DNA of 64,000 nucleotides from positions 3,472,001 through 3,536,000 of the forward strand of contig NZ_CP045096.1 in NCBI RefSeq assembly GCF_009184865.1, in the 5' to 3' direction. The notes under the pieces were generated by a model. That model saw only the letters and a program-made list of their open reading frames with translations. It was not told the origin of the DNA and searched no databases. Below are positions 40,126 through 49,600 of the stretch, piece by piece (positions within the stretch are counted from its first letter, which is position 1; every line of letters begins with the position of its first letter). The position numbers and the translations under genes were made by a program. Origin of the DNA: Streptomyces phaeolivaceus (GTDB lineage Bacteria; Actinomycetota; Actinomycetes; Streptomycetales; Streptomycetaceae).

Positions 40126-41363
40126 GGGCGGGAGGGTAGTGCAAGCTTCGCGAACGCCTCGTGGAAGCCCGGGAACGTCTTCCGTACGCAGCCGGGGTCG
40201 TCGAAGGTGATGCCGGGGGTGCGCAGGCCCGTCACGGCGAAGGACATCACGACGCGGTGGTCGCCGTATGTCTTGATGTCCACCCCCGGGGCCGGTGTGC
40301 CCGGCTCGATCTCGATCCAGTCGGGGCCCGTGGTGACCGCCACCCCCAGCCGCCGGAGGTTCTCCGCGCAGGCGTCCAGCCGGTCGCACTCCTTGACCCG
40401 GGTGTTCGCCACGTCCTCGATACGGACCGGACCGGAGGCGAACGGGGCGATCGCGGCGAGGGTGGGCATCGTGTCGGAGATGTCACGCATGTTGACGGTC
40501 AGCCCCCGGAGTTCACCGGTGCCGGACACGGTCGTACGGTCCGCGCGTACGTCCACCCGCGCGCCCATCCGGCGCAGTACGTCCACGAAGCGCAGGTCGC
40601 CCTGGAGCGCGCCCGTGCCGAGGCCGGGGACGGTGACCTCGGTGCCGGTGAGGGCCGCCGCGGCGAAGAAGTAGCTCGCGGTGGAGGCGTCGGGTTCGAC
40701 CGCGTACGTCGTGGCCCGGTAGCCGCCGGGCGCCACGGTGTAGGTGTCGCCCTCGCGGCCGACCTCCGCGCCGAAGGACCGCATCATCGCCGTCGTGATG
40801 TCGACGTACGGCTCGGAGACCAGGTCGGTGACCCGGACGCGCAGGCCGTCGCGGGTGAGGGGGCCGAGGAGGAGCAGGGCGGTGAGGTACTGGGAGGACT
40901 GCCCGGCGTCCAGCGTCACTTCGCCGCCGTGCACTCCGTGCGCGACGACGGTCAGCGGGTGGTGGCCCTCCGCCTCCTCGTGCCGCAGGTCCACGCCGAG
41001 GTCGCGCAGGGCGCGGGTGAGCGGGGCGAGGGGGCGGCGGCGCATCTGGGGCGAGGCGTCGAAGCGGTAGGTTCCGCCGTGGGCGGCGGCGGTGAGGGTC
41101 GGCAGGAAGCGGGCCGTGGTGGCGCCGTCCCTGCAGTACACGTCCGCCTCCGTGACGGCGGGGCCCTGTGGGCGGCCGTCGATCTGCCAGGTGTCCGGGG
41201 TGCGGCCGACGCGGTAGCCGAGCCGGGTCAGGCCCTCCGCGAAGCCTTCCGTGTCGTCGGACCTCAGGGGGCGTACGAGGGTGGTGACGCCGTCGGCCGC
41301 CGCCGCGAGGAAGAGGGCGCGGGCGGTGATGGACTTGGAACCGGGGATGTGGGCGAGGGCCAT
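40122..41363 (-). CDS. aroA: 3-phosphoshikimate 1-carboxyvinyltransferase (divergent EPSP synthase)
   Basis: 413 residues. The enzyme joins shikimate-3-phosphate and phosphoenolpyruvate. The N-terminus starts almost directly with the first binding motif (HIPGSKSITARALFLAAAADG). Other motifs are GQSSQYLTALLL, EPDASTASYF, the Asp/Glu motif SDTMPTLAAIAPF and VKECDRLDACAENL. The loop that normally reads like GNAGTAMR is here CRDGATTARF, so it is a diverged form. ATG 41363 lacks a clear RBS. Possibly a second paralog with a specialised role; the main aroA is not in view. Confidence 0.88.
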   Translation of the reverse strand: MALAHIPGSKSITARALFLAAAADGVTTLVRPLRSDDTEGFAEGLTRLGYRVGRTPDTWQIDGRPQGPAVTEADVYCRDGATTARFLPTLTAAAHGGTYRFDASPQMRRRPLAPLTRALRDLGVDLRHEEAEGHHPLTVVAHGVHGGEVTLDAGQSSQYLTALLLLGPLTRDGLRVRVTDLVSEPYVDITTAMMRSFGAEVGREGDTYTVAPGGYRATTYAVEPDASTASYFFAAAALTGTEVTVPGLGTGALQGDLRFVDVLRRMGARVDVRADRTTVSGTGELRGLTVNMRDISDTMPTLAAIAPFASGPVRIEDVANTRVKECDRLDACAENLRRLGVAVTTGPDWIEIEPGTPAPGVDIKTYGDHRVVMSFAVTGLRTPGITFDDPGCVRKTFPGFHEAFAKLALPSRP

Positions 41364-41471
41364 GCCGACATGCTGGACCCCGGCCGGGTCCGGGCGCCGG
41401 GTTGTCCGACCTGTGGACCCCGGGGTGTTGGGGGTGCCCAGGAGGGTGGGGGGTGCGGGTGCGTCGGCGGG

Positions 41472-41609
41472 TGCGGGTCCGTGGGGGCTGGTCGCGCGGT
41501 TCCCCGCGCCCCTTGAAGACACAGGCCCTGCGGGCCTGAGAAGCACGGGGCGCAGCCCCGGCTTTTCAGGGGCGCGGGGAACCGCGCGAGAAGCCCCGCC
41601 GGACCCGCA
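41472..41609. repeat. Long dispersed inverted repeat, copy B
   Basis: Same structure as copy A: gcgcggttccccgcgcccc and ggggcgcggggaaccgcgc arms, with outer ends tgcgggtcc/ggacccgca. It sits in the divergent upstream region of aroA and the GH3 gene. The rest of 41364-41884 holds no supported gene; a short frame 41725-41853 is not convincing. Confidence 0.9.
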
Positions 41610-41884
41610 CCGCCGACGAACAGGCACCCCCCACCCCCCTGGGCACCCCCACCCCACCCGCACCGACTTCCGAAAATCAGCCATTCCCGGGGAACCCGAA
41701 CCCACCCCACCCCGTCCAACCCCCATGCCGCCGGATGAGTCCCGCAACGCGGTGTCGGCCTCGCTGCTGGCTGCGATCGCTGACCAACCCTCTCCAACCG
41801 CCTGCGGCCGGCCGCACGCCGTCACCGGCGCGCCCCCTCCTCTGCGCCGGTGACGGCCCCTCCGTATCGCCGTGCGTCGCTCCC

Positions 41885-41932
41885 TTGACCGGAAGAAACT
41901 TTCCAGATAATCGTGACTCCTTGGAAGTTTCC
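41885..41932 (+). promoter_or_regulatory. Promoter and operators of the GH3 gene
   Basis: TTGACC (41885-41890) and GATAAT (41906-41911) form a plausible -35/-10 pair with 15-bp spacing. The palindrome gaaactttc (41895-41903) lies between them, and a second, ggaagtttcc, at 41923-41932. A repressor bound there would block the promoter. RBS AAGGAG follows. Confidence 0.65.
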
Positions 41933-41950
41933 GTCAAAGGAGCGACGCCC

Positions 41951-43786
41951 GTGCCCTCCAGACGTACCGTCCTCGCCGCCACGGCCGGCGTCACCACGGC
42001 CCTGGCCCTCGGCACCGACGCACAGGCCGGAACAAGAGCCGGAAGCGTCGTCGGAGGCGCGGGCAGCGCCCCCGACGACGCCGCACTGCGCCGGCTCGTC
42101 TCCCGTATGTCCCTCGAAGAGAAGGTCGGCCAGCTCTTCGTGATGCGGGTCCACGGGCACTCCGCGACCGCGCCGGACCAGGCCGACATCGATGCCAACC
42201 TCCAGGAGATCGGCGTCCGGACCGCCGCCGAGCTGCTCGCGAAGTACCGGGTCGGCGGGATCATCTACTTCTCCTGGGCGCACAACACCCGCGACCCGCA
42301 CCAGATCGCCGCCCTCTCCAACGGCATCCAGCGCGCCTCCCTCGCCCTCCCCCGCGGTCTGCCCGTGCTCATCTCCACCGACCAGGAGCACGGGGCCGTG
42401 GCCCGGGTCGGCGAGCCCGCCACGCTGCTGCCGGGGGCGATGGCCCTGGGGGCGGGGGGTTCGGTCGCCGACGCCCGCGCGGCCGGGCGGATCAGCGGCG
42501 CCGAGTTGCGCGCGCTCGGCGTGCGGCAGGACTACGCGCCGGTCGCCGACGTGAACGTCAACCCGGCCAACCCGGTCATCGGCGTACGCTCCTTCGGCGC
42601 CGACCCCGAGGCTGTCGCGGGGCTGGTCGCCGCGCAGGTGAAGGGGTATCAGGGCGCCGGGGTGGCGGCCACCGCCAAGCACTTCCCGGGGCACGGGGAC
42701 ACCGCCGTCGACAGCCACTACGGCTTCCCCGTCATCGAGCACACCCGGGAGCAGTGGACGACCCTCGACGCCCCGCCGTTCCGCGCCGCGGTCCGGGCCG
42801 GCATCGACTCGATCATGACCGCGCACATCATGGTCCCCGCCCTGGACCCCTCCGGCGATCCGGCCACCCTGTCCCGCCCGATCCTCACCGGCATCCTGCG
42901 CGGCGAGCTGGGCTACGACGGGGTCGTGGTCACCGACTCGCTCGGCATGCAGGGCGTACGGGAGAAGTACGGCGACGACCAGGTGCCGGTGCTGGCGCTG
43001 CGGGCCGGGGTGGACCAGCTCCTCAACCCGCCCTCGCTCGACGTGGCGTGGAACGCCGTCCTCGCCGCCGTACGCGCCGGTGAGCTGACCGAGGCGCGGC
43101 TCGACGAGTCGGTCCTGCGGGTCCTGCGGCTCAAGGCGAGGCTCGGGCTGTTCGAGCGGCCGTATGTGGACGAGGAGGGCGTGGACCGCGTCGTGGGCAT
43201 CCGGCGGCATCTCGACGCCGCCGACCGGATCGCCGAGCGGACCACGACCCTTCTGGTCAACGAGGGCCGGCTGCTGCCGCTGTCCCGGCGTACGCACCGC
43301 GGCGTGCTGGTGGTCGGTGCCGACCCGGCGTCCCCGTCGGGCACCACGGGACCGCCGACGGCCGTCCTCGCCGCCGAACTCGCCTCCCTCGGCTTCACCA
43401 CCACCAGCCTGTCGACCGGTACGGCCCCCACGGCCGCCCTCATCGACCAGGCCGTGGCGGCGGCCGGGGGCAAGGACGCGGTGGTCGTGGCGACGTACAA
43501 CGTGACGGCGGACAGTACGCAGAAGACCCTGGTCGAGCGGCTGATCGCCACCGGGGTGCCGGTGGTGGCCGTCGCGGTCCGCAACCCGTACGACGTGGCC
43601 CAACTACCGCGAGTGAAGGGCTACTTGGCCACGTACTCCTGGACGGACGTCGAGGTGCGGGCGGCGGCGCGGGTACTGGCCGGACGGGTCGCGCCGCGCG
43701 GGAAGCTGCCGGTGCCGGTGCGGAGGGCCGACCGACCGGCGAAGGTGCTGTACCCGATCGGCCACGGACTGACATACAGAGACTGA
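41951..43786 (+). CDS. Secreted GH3 beta-N-acetylhexosaminidase (NagZ-like)
   Basis: 611 residues from GTG with RBS AAGGAG. Twin-arginine-like signal (SRRTVLAATAGVTTALALG). GH3 catalytic domain with KHFPGHGDT at 243-251, the NagZ Asp-His dyad at Asp 254/His 256 and the nucleophile Asp 329 in VVVTDSLGM. A C-terminal GH3 sandwich domain follows. It likely releases GlcNAc from peptidoglycan or chitin fragments outside the cell. GAAACTTTC-type sites in the promoter suggest control by amino-sugar supply (inference). Confidence 0.92.
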   Translation: MPSRRTVLAATAGVTTALALGTDAQAGTRAGSVVGGAGSAPDDAALRRLVSRMSLEEKVGQLFVMRVHGHSATAPDQADIDANLQEIGVRTAAELLAKYRVGGIIYFSWAHNTRDPHQIAALSNGIQRASLALPRGLPVLISTDQEHGAVARVGEPATLLPGAMALGAGGSVADARAAGRISGAELRALGVRQDYAPVADVNVNPANPVIGVRSFGADPEAVAGLVAAQVKGYQGAGVAATAKHFPGHGDTAVDSHYGFPVIEHTREQWTTLDAPPFRAAVRAGIDSIMTAHIMVPALDPSGDPATLSRPILTGILRGELGYDGVVVTDSLGMQGVREKYGDDQVPVLALRAGVDQLLNPPSLDVAWNAVLAAVRAGELTEARLDESVLRVLRLKARLGLFERPYVDEEGVDRVVGIRRHLDAADRIAERTTTLLVNEGRLLPLSRRTHRGVLVVGADPASPSGTTGPPTAVLAAELASLGFTTTSLSTGTAPTAALIDQAVAAAGGKDAVVVATYNVTADSTQKTLVERLIATGVPVVAVAVRNPYDVAQLPRVKGYLATYSWTDVEVRAAARVLAGRVAPRGKLPVPVRRADRPAKVLYPIGHGLTYRD

Positions 43787-43808
43787 CGTACAGAGCCTGA
43801 CGTACGGG
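43767..43808 (+). repeat. 14-bp tandem repeat spanning the GH3 stop codon
   Basis: Units gactgacatacaga, gactgacgtacaga and the decayed gcctgacgtacggg; the TGA stop of the GH3 gene (43784-43786) lies in the second unit. Confidence 0.85.
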
Positions 43809-43921
43809 ACCTACGTCGCACACCTCGCGCACCACCCCCAACTGTCGCAAAGCGCACGGTATGTCTGGCGTGGCCCTCTCCACAGGGTCACGCTGGACGG
43901 GGGTTCGTCGGGGGGTGGGGC

Positions 43922-44602
43922 ATGCGAGGGGTGTGTCGTGTTCGAAGGACGCGTACCGGGGTGCTGGTGGCTGCCGTCGTCCTGGCCGTCGCCGCGCTCT
44001 CGGGGTGTCAGGCCTGGTCGGGTGGGGTGGGTGAGGAGCCCGATGAGCCGGTGACCACGAGCGCGCCGACCCGGCCGACCGGGTACGGGACGGTGTTCCT
44101 CGGGGTCGACGAGTGCAGTTCGTTCGGGACGACCAGTTTCACCGAGGTGCCCTGCGCGGGCGAGCGGGCCGCCGCCCGGGTCGTGGCCCGGCACGACGGC
44201 CGGGTGGGGCAGGGGCCGCTGTGCCCGCCGACCACCGACTTCGTCCTGCACATCAGCGAGTCCACCGACGAACAGGGCGGCCACGACGAGGACGGCGGGG
44301 CCGTCGAGGACGAGGACGGCGACGGTTCCGTGCCGCAGGGCTACGCCTGTATGCGCAAGCTGCAGCCGCCGCACCCGGGCGATCCCGGCGGCGGGGGCGG
44401 CCCCCGCACCATCGTCGGCGACTGTGTCTACGGCGCCGGGCGGGGCGAGGTCCGTGAGACGGCCTGCGACGGCAACGGCAGGCACGACCCGGAGTACGAG
44501 GTGACCACGGCCGTCGACGCGAAGGCGCGGTGCCCGGCCGCCACCGATCTGTATGTGCGGCTGGGCGGCAGCCGGCCGGTGGGGTGCGCGGTGCCGCTGT
44601 GA
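43922..44602 (+). CDS. Lipoprotein of unknown function
   Basis: 226 residues. Lipoprotein signal: basic RVRRTRT, hydrophobic VLVAAVVLAVAAL and lipobox LSGC at about residue 29. The mature part has several cysteines (DECSSFG, VPCAGER, YACMRK, GDCVYG, TACDGNG, ARCPA, GCAVP), implying disulfides, and an acidic stretch near 120. No family recognised. Monocistronic; a bidirectional hairpin follows. Confidence 0.75.
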   Translation: MRGVCRVRRTRTGVLVAAVVLAVAALSGCQAWSGGVGEEPDEPVTTSAPTRPTGYGTVFLGVDECSSFGTTSFTEVPCAGERAAARVVARHDGRVGQGPLCPPTTDFVLHISESTDEQGGHDEDGGAVEDEDGDGSVPQGYACMRKLQPPHPGDPGGGGGPRTIVGDCVYGAGRGEVRETACDGNGRHDPEYEVTTAVDAKARCPAATDLYVRLGGSRPVGCAVPL

Positions 44603-44607
44603 ACGAC

Positions 44608-44646
44608 CGGGCCCCGGTGCCACCCTGCAGGCGGCACCGGGGCCCG
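44608..44646. terminator. Bidirectional hairpin terminator
   Basis: 14-bp arms cgggccccggtgcc and ggcaccggggcccg around an 11-base loop, between the convergent lipoprotein and S37 peptidase genes. Confidence 0.8.
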
Positions 44647-44668
44647 ACCCGGCTGAACAGCAGACCGG

Positions 44669-46123
44669 TTACGGCCTCAGCGCCGGCTCCCGCTCGACGT
44701 CCCGCTTGTCGAGCTTGGAGTCGAACTTCGCCAGCGGCTTCGCCTTGCTCGGGTCGGCCTGGACGGCGGCCGGGGCGACACCCGCCCACTTCAGGATCCG
44801 GGCCGTGGCCAGGTCCTTCTGCGCCTCGACGAGACCGGCGACATTGGCACCGTGGTTGGCGCTGGGGGCCGTGAAGACGTACGAGTCACGGGCCTTCTTG
44901 CCCAGGTGGAACGGCTCGGCGCCCCACGGGTCGTTCTGCCCGTAGACGAAGAGCATCTGCTCGGCGTTGTCGCGGACCCAGGTGTCGACGTCCCGCATCG
45001 CCCGCGGCTGGAACTTCATCTTGATGTCGCGGGGGACGAAGTTCCGGGGCGGCTGGTAGCCGTAGCGGATGTACTTCTTCTCGATGTGCGGGAACTTGAT
45101 CGTGGGCGCGCCCAGCTGGGTGCCCGCCTGGTAGTAGTACGGCGTGTACGGCTCCAGGCCCTGGTCGGTGTAGAAGGAGAAGCCGGAGATCGTGTCGATG
45201 GACGTCCAGATCTCGTCGTCCGTGGCGGACTTGGCGTCCTTCGGGATGACGTCGCTGTCGCAGTCGGCGAGCAGGCTGTACTGCCAGAAGCCCCACACGT
45301 AGTCGAGGACGACCGCCTCGTACGCCTTGTCGAGGCTGCCGACGGTGTCGAAGGTGAAGCCCTCGGCGGCGGCGATCTCGGCGTACTTCTTCTCCAGCGG
45401 CTCACGGCGGACCAGCGCCTCGCGCTGCACGGCGTTCAGCCGGTCGCGGCACTCCTCGGTGCCGACCTCGGCGAAGAACCGGTCGTACGCCGAGTCCTCC
45501 TTGTTGACGACGTCGTTGGGGGCGACGTACGCGACGACGCCGTCCATGTCCTTCGGGTAGAAGCGCTCGTAGTAGGTGGCGGTCATGCCGCCCTTCGAGC
45601 CACCGGTCGAGATCCACTTCTTGCCGTAGATCTTCTTCAGCGCCTTGAAGATCCGGTGCTGGTCGCTGGCCGCCTGCCAGATGTCCAGCTTGGACCAGTC
45701 GGCCGGATCGGGGCGCGACGGGTTGAAGAAGCGGTACTCCATGGAGACCTGGTTGCCGTCCACGATCTGCGTGGGCTCACGGCGGCCGGGGTTGGTGGAG
45801 ACGTTGTAGCCGCCGGTGTAGAAGACCGTCGGACGGGCGGTGTCCTTGTGCAGCAGGGTGACCCGCTGCTGGAACGTGCCCTTCCGCGGGTTCCTGTGGT
45901 CCACCGGCTGGGTGAAGGCGAGGACGAAGAAGCGGTAGCCCGGGTAGGGCTTCTCCTCGATCAGACTCACGCCCGGTATCGCGAGCAGTCGGTCCTTGAT
46001 GTCGGTGGTCTTGGCGGTGTCGGCCTGGGTGGCGTCAGGCTGGGCGGCGGCGGCCGTCCCGGCCGTGCCCACCGTACCGATGAGCACCACGAACGCCAGA
46101 AACCACCTGAGCGCCTTGCGCAT
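44669..46123 (-). CDS. Secreted S37-family peptidase (tripeptidyl aminopeptidase type)
   Basis: 484 residues. Signal peptide (LRWFLAFVVLIGTVGTAG), then an alpha/beta-hydrolase peptidase of the PS-10/S37 family with the nucleophile motif GGSKGG (Ser 176), preceded by WISTG. VDHRNPRKGTFQQRV near residue 75 and the late GQNDPWG with SANHGANV supply the expected Asp and His regions. These enzymes trim tripeptides from secreted-protein pro-regions or nutrients. ATG 46123 with RBS AGGGGAGAG is preferred. Confidence 0.92.
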   Translation of the reverse strand: MRKALRWFLAFVVLIGTVGTAGTAAAAQPDATQADTAKTTDIKDRLLAIPGVSLIEEKPYPGYRFFVLAFTQPVDHRNPRKGTFQQRVTLLHKDTARPTVFYTGGYNVSTNPGRREPTQIVDGNQVSMEYRFFNPSRPDPADWSKLDIWQAASDQHRIFKALKKIYGKKWISTGGSKGGMTATYYERFYPKDMDGVVAYVAPNDVVNKEDSAYDRFFAEVGTEECRDRLNAVQREALVRREPLEKKYAEIAAAEGFTFDTVGSLDKAYEAVVLDYVWGFWQYSLLADCDSDVIPKDAKSATDDEIWTSIDTISGFSFYTDQGLEPYTPYYYQAGTQLGAPTIKFPHIEKKYIRYGYQPPRNFVPRDIKMKFQPRAMRDVDTWVRDNAEQMLFVYGQNDPWGAEPFHLGKKARDSYVFTAPSANHGANVAGLVEAQKDLATARILKWAGVAPAAVQADPSKAKPLAKFDSKLDKRDVEREPALRP

Positions 46124-46353
46124 GGACTCTCCCCTGGGAATCAGCTGTGCGCCGGAACCTAGTGGAGCGAGCCGGGCGCACACCAGGGGACAGAGCGCCA
46201 ACCGGCCATTCAGCCGGGAAGATTAGGGAAAACCCTGTAAGCGGAGGGCGCTCTTGCGGCCGTGGCTTCGAGGGACCTCCCCGGTGACCGCGGTGGCCGT
46301 GGCGGGGTTCCACCGTCCGGGCACCGGGGAGTCTCGTACGACCTCGGCGCTGC

Positions 46354-46581
46354 CTAGTTCGGGGTGTAAACACCCTGCCAGACATAGCCGATGACCTTGC
46401 CGTCGGCGTTCTTCACCGGAATCTGCCTGCACACGCCGTCATCGGACGCGGCCGTGACATAACTCACGCACTCGTCAAGAGTGTTGAAGTACCTGTAATC
46501 CGCGCTGGCGGGTGCCGCGGTGAGCCCCACCACGACGGCCGCCAGGCCCGTGGCGGCGACGACCGACAGTTTTCTACGCAT
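46354..46581 (-). CDS. Very small secreted protein
   Basis: 75 residues. Signal peptide (KLSVVAATGLAAVVVGLTAAPASA), then ~47 mature residues with two Cys (DECVSYV, GVCRQIP) and KVIGYVWQGVYTP. No family recognised. Upstream of the S37 gene on the same strand; a loose inverted repeat ctccccggtg/caccggggag (46277-46331) separates them. Confidence 0.72.
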   Translation of the reverse strand: MRRKLSVVAATGLAAVVVGLTAAPASADYRYFNTLDECVSYVTAASDDGVCRQIPVKNADGKVIGYVWQGVYTPN

Positions 46582-46692
46582 CGGACTCCTGCTCCCATTT
46601 GCCTGTCAAAGTCTTGACAAGCGATCATCCCAAGGCAGGGGTCCGACCGCATAGGGACAGATGTCACCGGCACACGCGAAAGGCTCCCGGCC

Positions 46693-49600
46693 TCAACTCC
46701 GCGCCCTGACCTGGTCCCCCACGAACGTCCGCCACAACCGCGCGTACAGGCCGTCGAGTCGGAGCAGCTCGTCGTGCGTACCGTCCTCCGCCACCCGGCC
46801 GTCGGCCATGAGGACGACACGGTCGGCGCGGGCGGCGGTGGTGAGCCGGTGGGCGACCACGAGCGTGGTGCGGCGGCCGGCGATGCGGTCGGTGGCGTGG
46901 TTGACCTGGGCCTCGGTGGCCAGGTCCAGGGCGGCCGTCGCCTCGTCGAGGAGCAGGATGTCGGGGTTCACCAGCTCCGCGCGGGCCAGCGCGATCAGCT
47001 GGCGCTGTCCGGCGGAGAGGTTGCGGCCCCGCTCGGCGACCTCGTGGAGGTAGCCGCCGTCGAGCGTGGCGATCATGTCGTGGGCGCCGACGGCACGGGC
47101 GGCGGCCTCCACCTCGGCGTCCGTGGCCTCGGGACGGCCGTAGGCGATGGCGTCGCGGACCGTCCCCTGGAAGAGGTACGCCTCCTGCGGGACGACACCG
47201 AGGCGGTGACGGTACGAGGTGATGTCGAGGTCGCGCAGATCGGTGCCGTCGACGGTGACCCGGCCGCCGGTGGGGTCGTAGAAGCGGGCGACGAGCTTGA
47301 CGAGCGTCGACTTCCCGGCTCCGGTCTCCCCGACGAAGGCGACGGTCTGCCCGGCCGGGATCACCAACCGCACCCCGCTGAGCGCCGCTTCCCCGTCGAG
47401 GGTGGCGCCGTACGCGAAGTCGACGTCCTCGAAGGCGATGTCACCACGCAGGGAGAGCACCTCCAGGGGTGCGGAGGCCGCCTTCGTGGACGTGGGCTCC
47501 CGGAGGAGTTCCTGGATGCGGCCCAGGGAGACGGTGGCCTGCTGGTAGCCGTCGAAGACCTGGGAGAGCTGCTGGACGGGGGCGAAGAACAGGTCGATGT
47601 AGAGGAGGTACGCGACCAGCGCGCCGGTGGTGAGGGTGCCCGCGTCGACGCGGTGGGCGCCGACGATCAGGACGGCCGCCGCCGCCGCCGAGGACAGGAA
47701 CTGCACGAACGGGAAGTAGATCGAGATCAGCCACTGGCCGTGGACACGGGCCTGTCGGTAGCTGTCGCTGCCGGCCGCGAACCGCTCGCCGCCGTCGCGC
47801 TCGCGCCGGAACGCCTGCACGATCCGCAGCCCCGCCACCGACTCCTGGAGGTCCGCGTTCACCACGGACACCCGCTCCCGGGCCAGTTCGTACGCCTTCA
47901 CGCTCGCCCTGCGGAAGTAGACCGTGCAGACGATCAGCGGCGGGAGCGTGGCGAAGACCACGAGGGCGAGCTGTACGTCGAGCACCAGCAGGGCACCCAT
48001 GATGCCGAAGAAGGTGACGACGGAGACGAAGGCCGTGACCAGTCCGGTCTGCAGGAAGGTCGAGAGGGCGTCGACGTCCGTCGTCATCCTCGTCATGATC
48101 CGGCCGGTCAACTCCCGCTCGTAGTAGTCGAGTCCGAGGCGCTGGAGCTGGGCGAAGATCTTCAGCCGGAGCGAGTAGAGGACGCGTTCGCCGGTACGGC
48201 CGGTCATCCGCGTCTCGCCGATCTGCGCCGCCCACTGCACGACCACCGCGAGCAGCCCCAGCAGGGCCGCGGCCCAGACCGCGCCGAGGGCCGCCTGCGA
48301 GACGCCGTCGTCGATGCCGTGCCGGATCAGCACGGGCAGCAGCAGCCCCATGCCCGCGTCCACGGCGACCAGGGCCAGGCTCAGCGCGAGCGGCGTCCCG
48401 AAGCCGCGCAGCAGCCGTTTCAGACCGTACGACTCCTCCGGCGCGACCGCGCGGGCCTCGTCGACGGCGGGGCTGTCGGTCGCCGGGGGCAACGCCTCGA
48501 CCTGGGCGAGGAGTTCGGGGGTGGCGGGGGTGCCGTCGAAGGCGGTGTCCCGGGGCTCCCGGTCCCCCGTCCACAGCCGGGGCGTGATCCCGCGCTCGGC
48601 GTCGAACTCGGCGTCCAGCTCGTCCCGTATCGAGTCGCGTACGGGGGTGTCCTGGGCGGAGGGCGGGGAGGACACGGACCGGACGTGTCCGGGCGAGACG
48701 CCGCCCAGTTCGTCGGGGTCGGTGAGCAGACGGCGGTAGAGCGCGGAGCGGCGCTCCAGCTCCTCATGGGTGCCGATGTCGGCGAGGCGGCCCTCGTCGA
48801 GGACGGCGATGCGGTCGGCGAGGTTGAGGGTGGAGCGGCGGTGGGCGATCAGCAGGGTCGTACGGCCCGCCATGACGTGCTGGAGCGCCTCGTGGATCTC
48901 GTGTTCGACGCGGGCGTCCACCGCCGAGGTCGCGTCGTCGAGGACGAGGAGGCGGGGGTCGGTGAGGATCGCGCGGGCCAGGGCGACGCGCTGCCGCTGG
49001 CCGCCGGAGAGGGTGAGGCCGTGCTCGCCGACCTTGGTGGCGTAGCCCTCGGGCAGCTCGGCGATGAAACGGTCCGCCTGGGCGGTGCGGGCGGCGGCCT
49101 CGATCTGCTCGTCGGTGGCGTCCGGGCGGCCGTACGCGATGTTGGCGCGGACGGTGTCGGAGAAGAGGAAGGAGTCCTCGGGGACGAGCCCGATCGCGGC
49201 CCGCAGCGAGTCGAGGGTCAGTTCGCGCACATCGTGCCCGCCGATGAGGACGGCGCCCCGGGTCACGTCGTAGAAGCGCGGGAGGAGGAGGGAGACGGTG
49301 GACTTCCCGGAGCCGGAGGAACCGACGACGGCGAGGGTCTCGCCGGACCGGATCTCGAAGCTGAGCCCGTCGAGAACCGGCCTGGTCCTGCCGGGGGCGC
49401 CCTCGTACCCGAAGGACACGTCGTCGAACTCGACGGTCGCGGGCGCGTCGGCCGGGAGGGTCTTGGTGCCGTCGCTGAGGCTCGGCTCGGTGTCGATCAG
49501 CTCCAGGACGCGTTCGGTACCGGCGCGGGCCTGCTGGCCGACGGTGAGGACGAGCGCGAGCATCCGGACCGGGCCGACGAGCTGGGCGAGGTAGGTGGAG

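Noticed and set aside
41725..41853. 42-residue plus-strand ORF before the GH3 promoter
   Set aside because: No RBS and no similarity that I can recognise; it ends upstream of the promoter and is likely chance.
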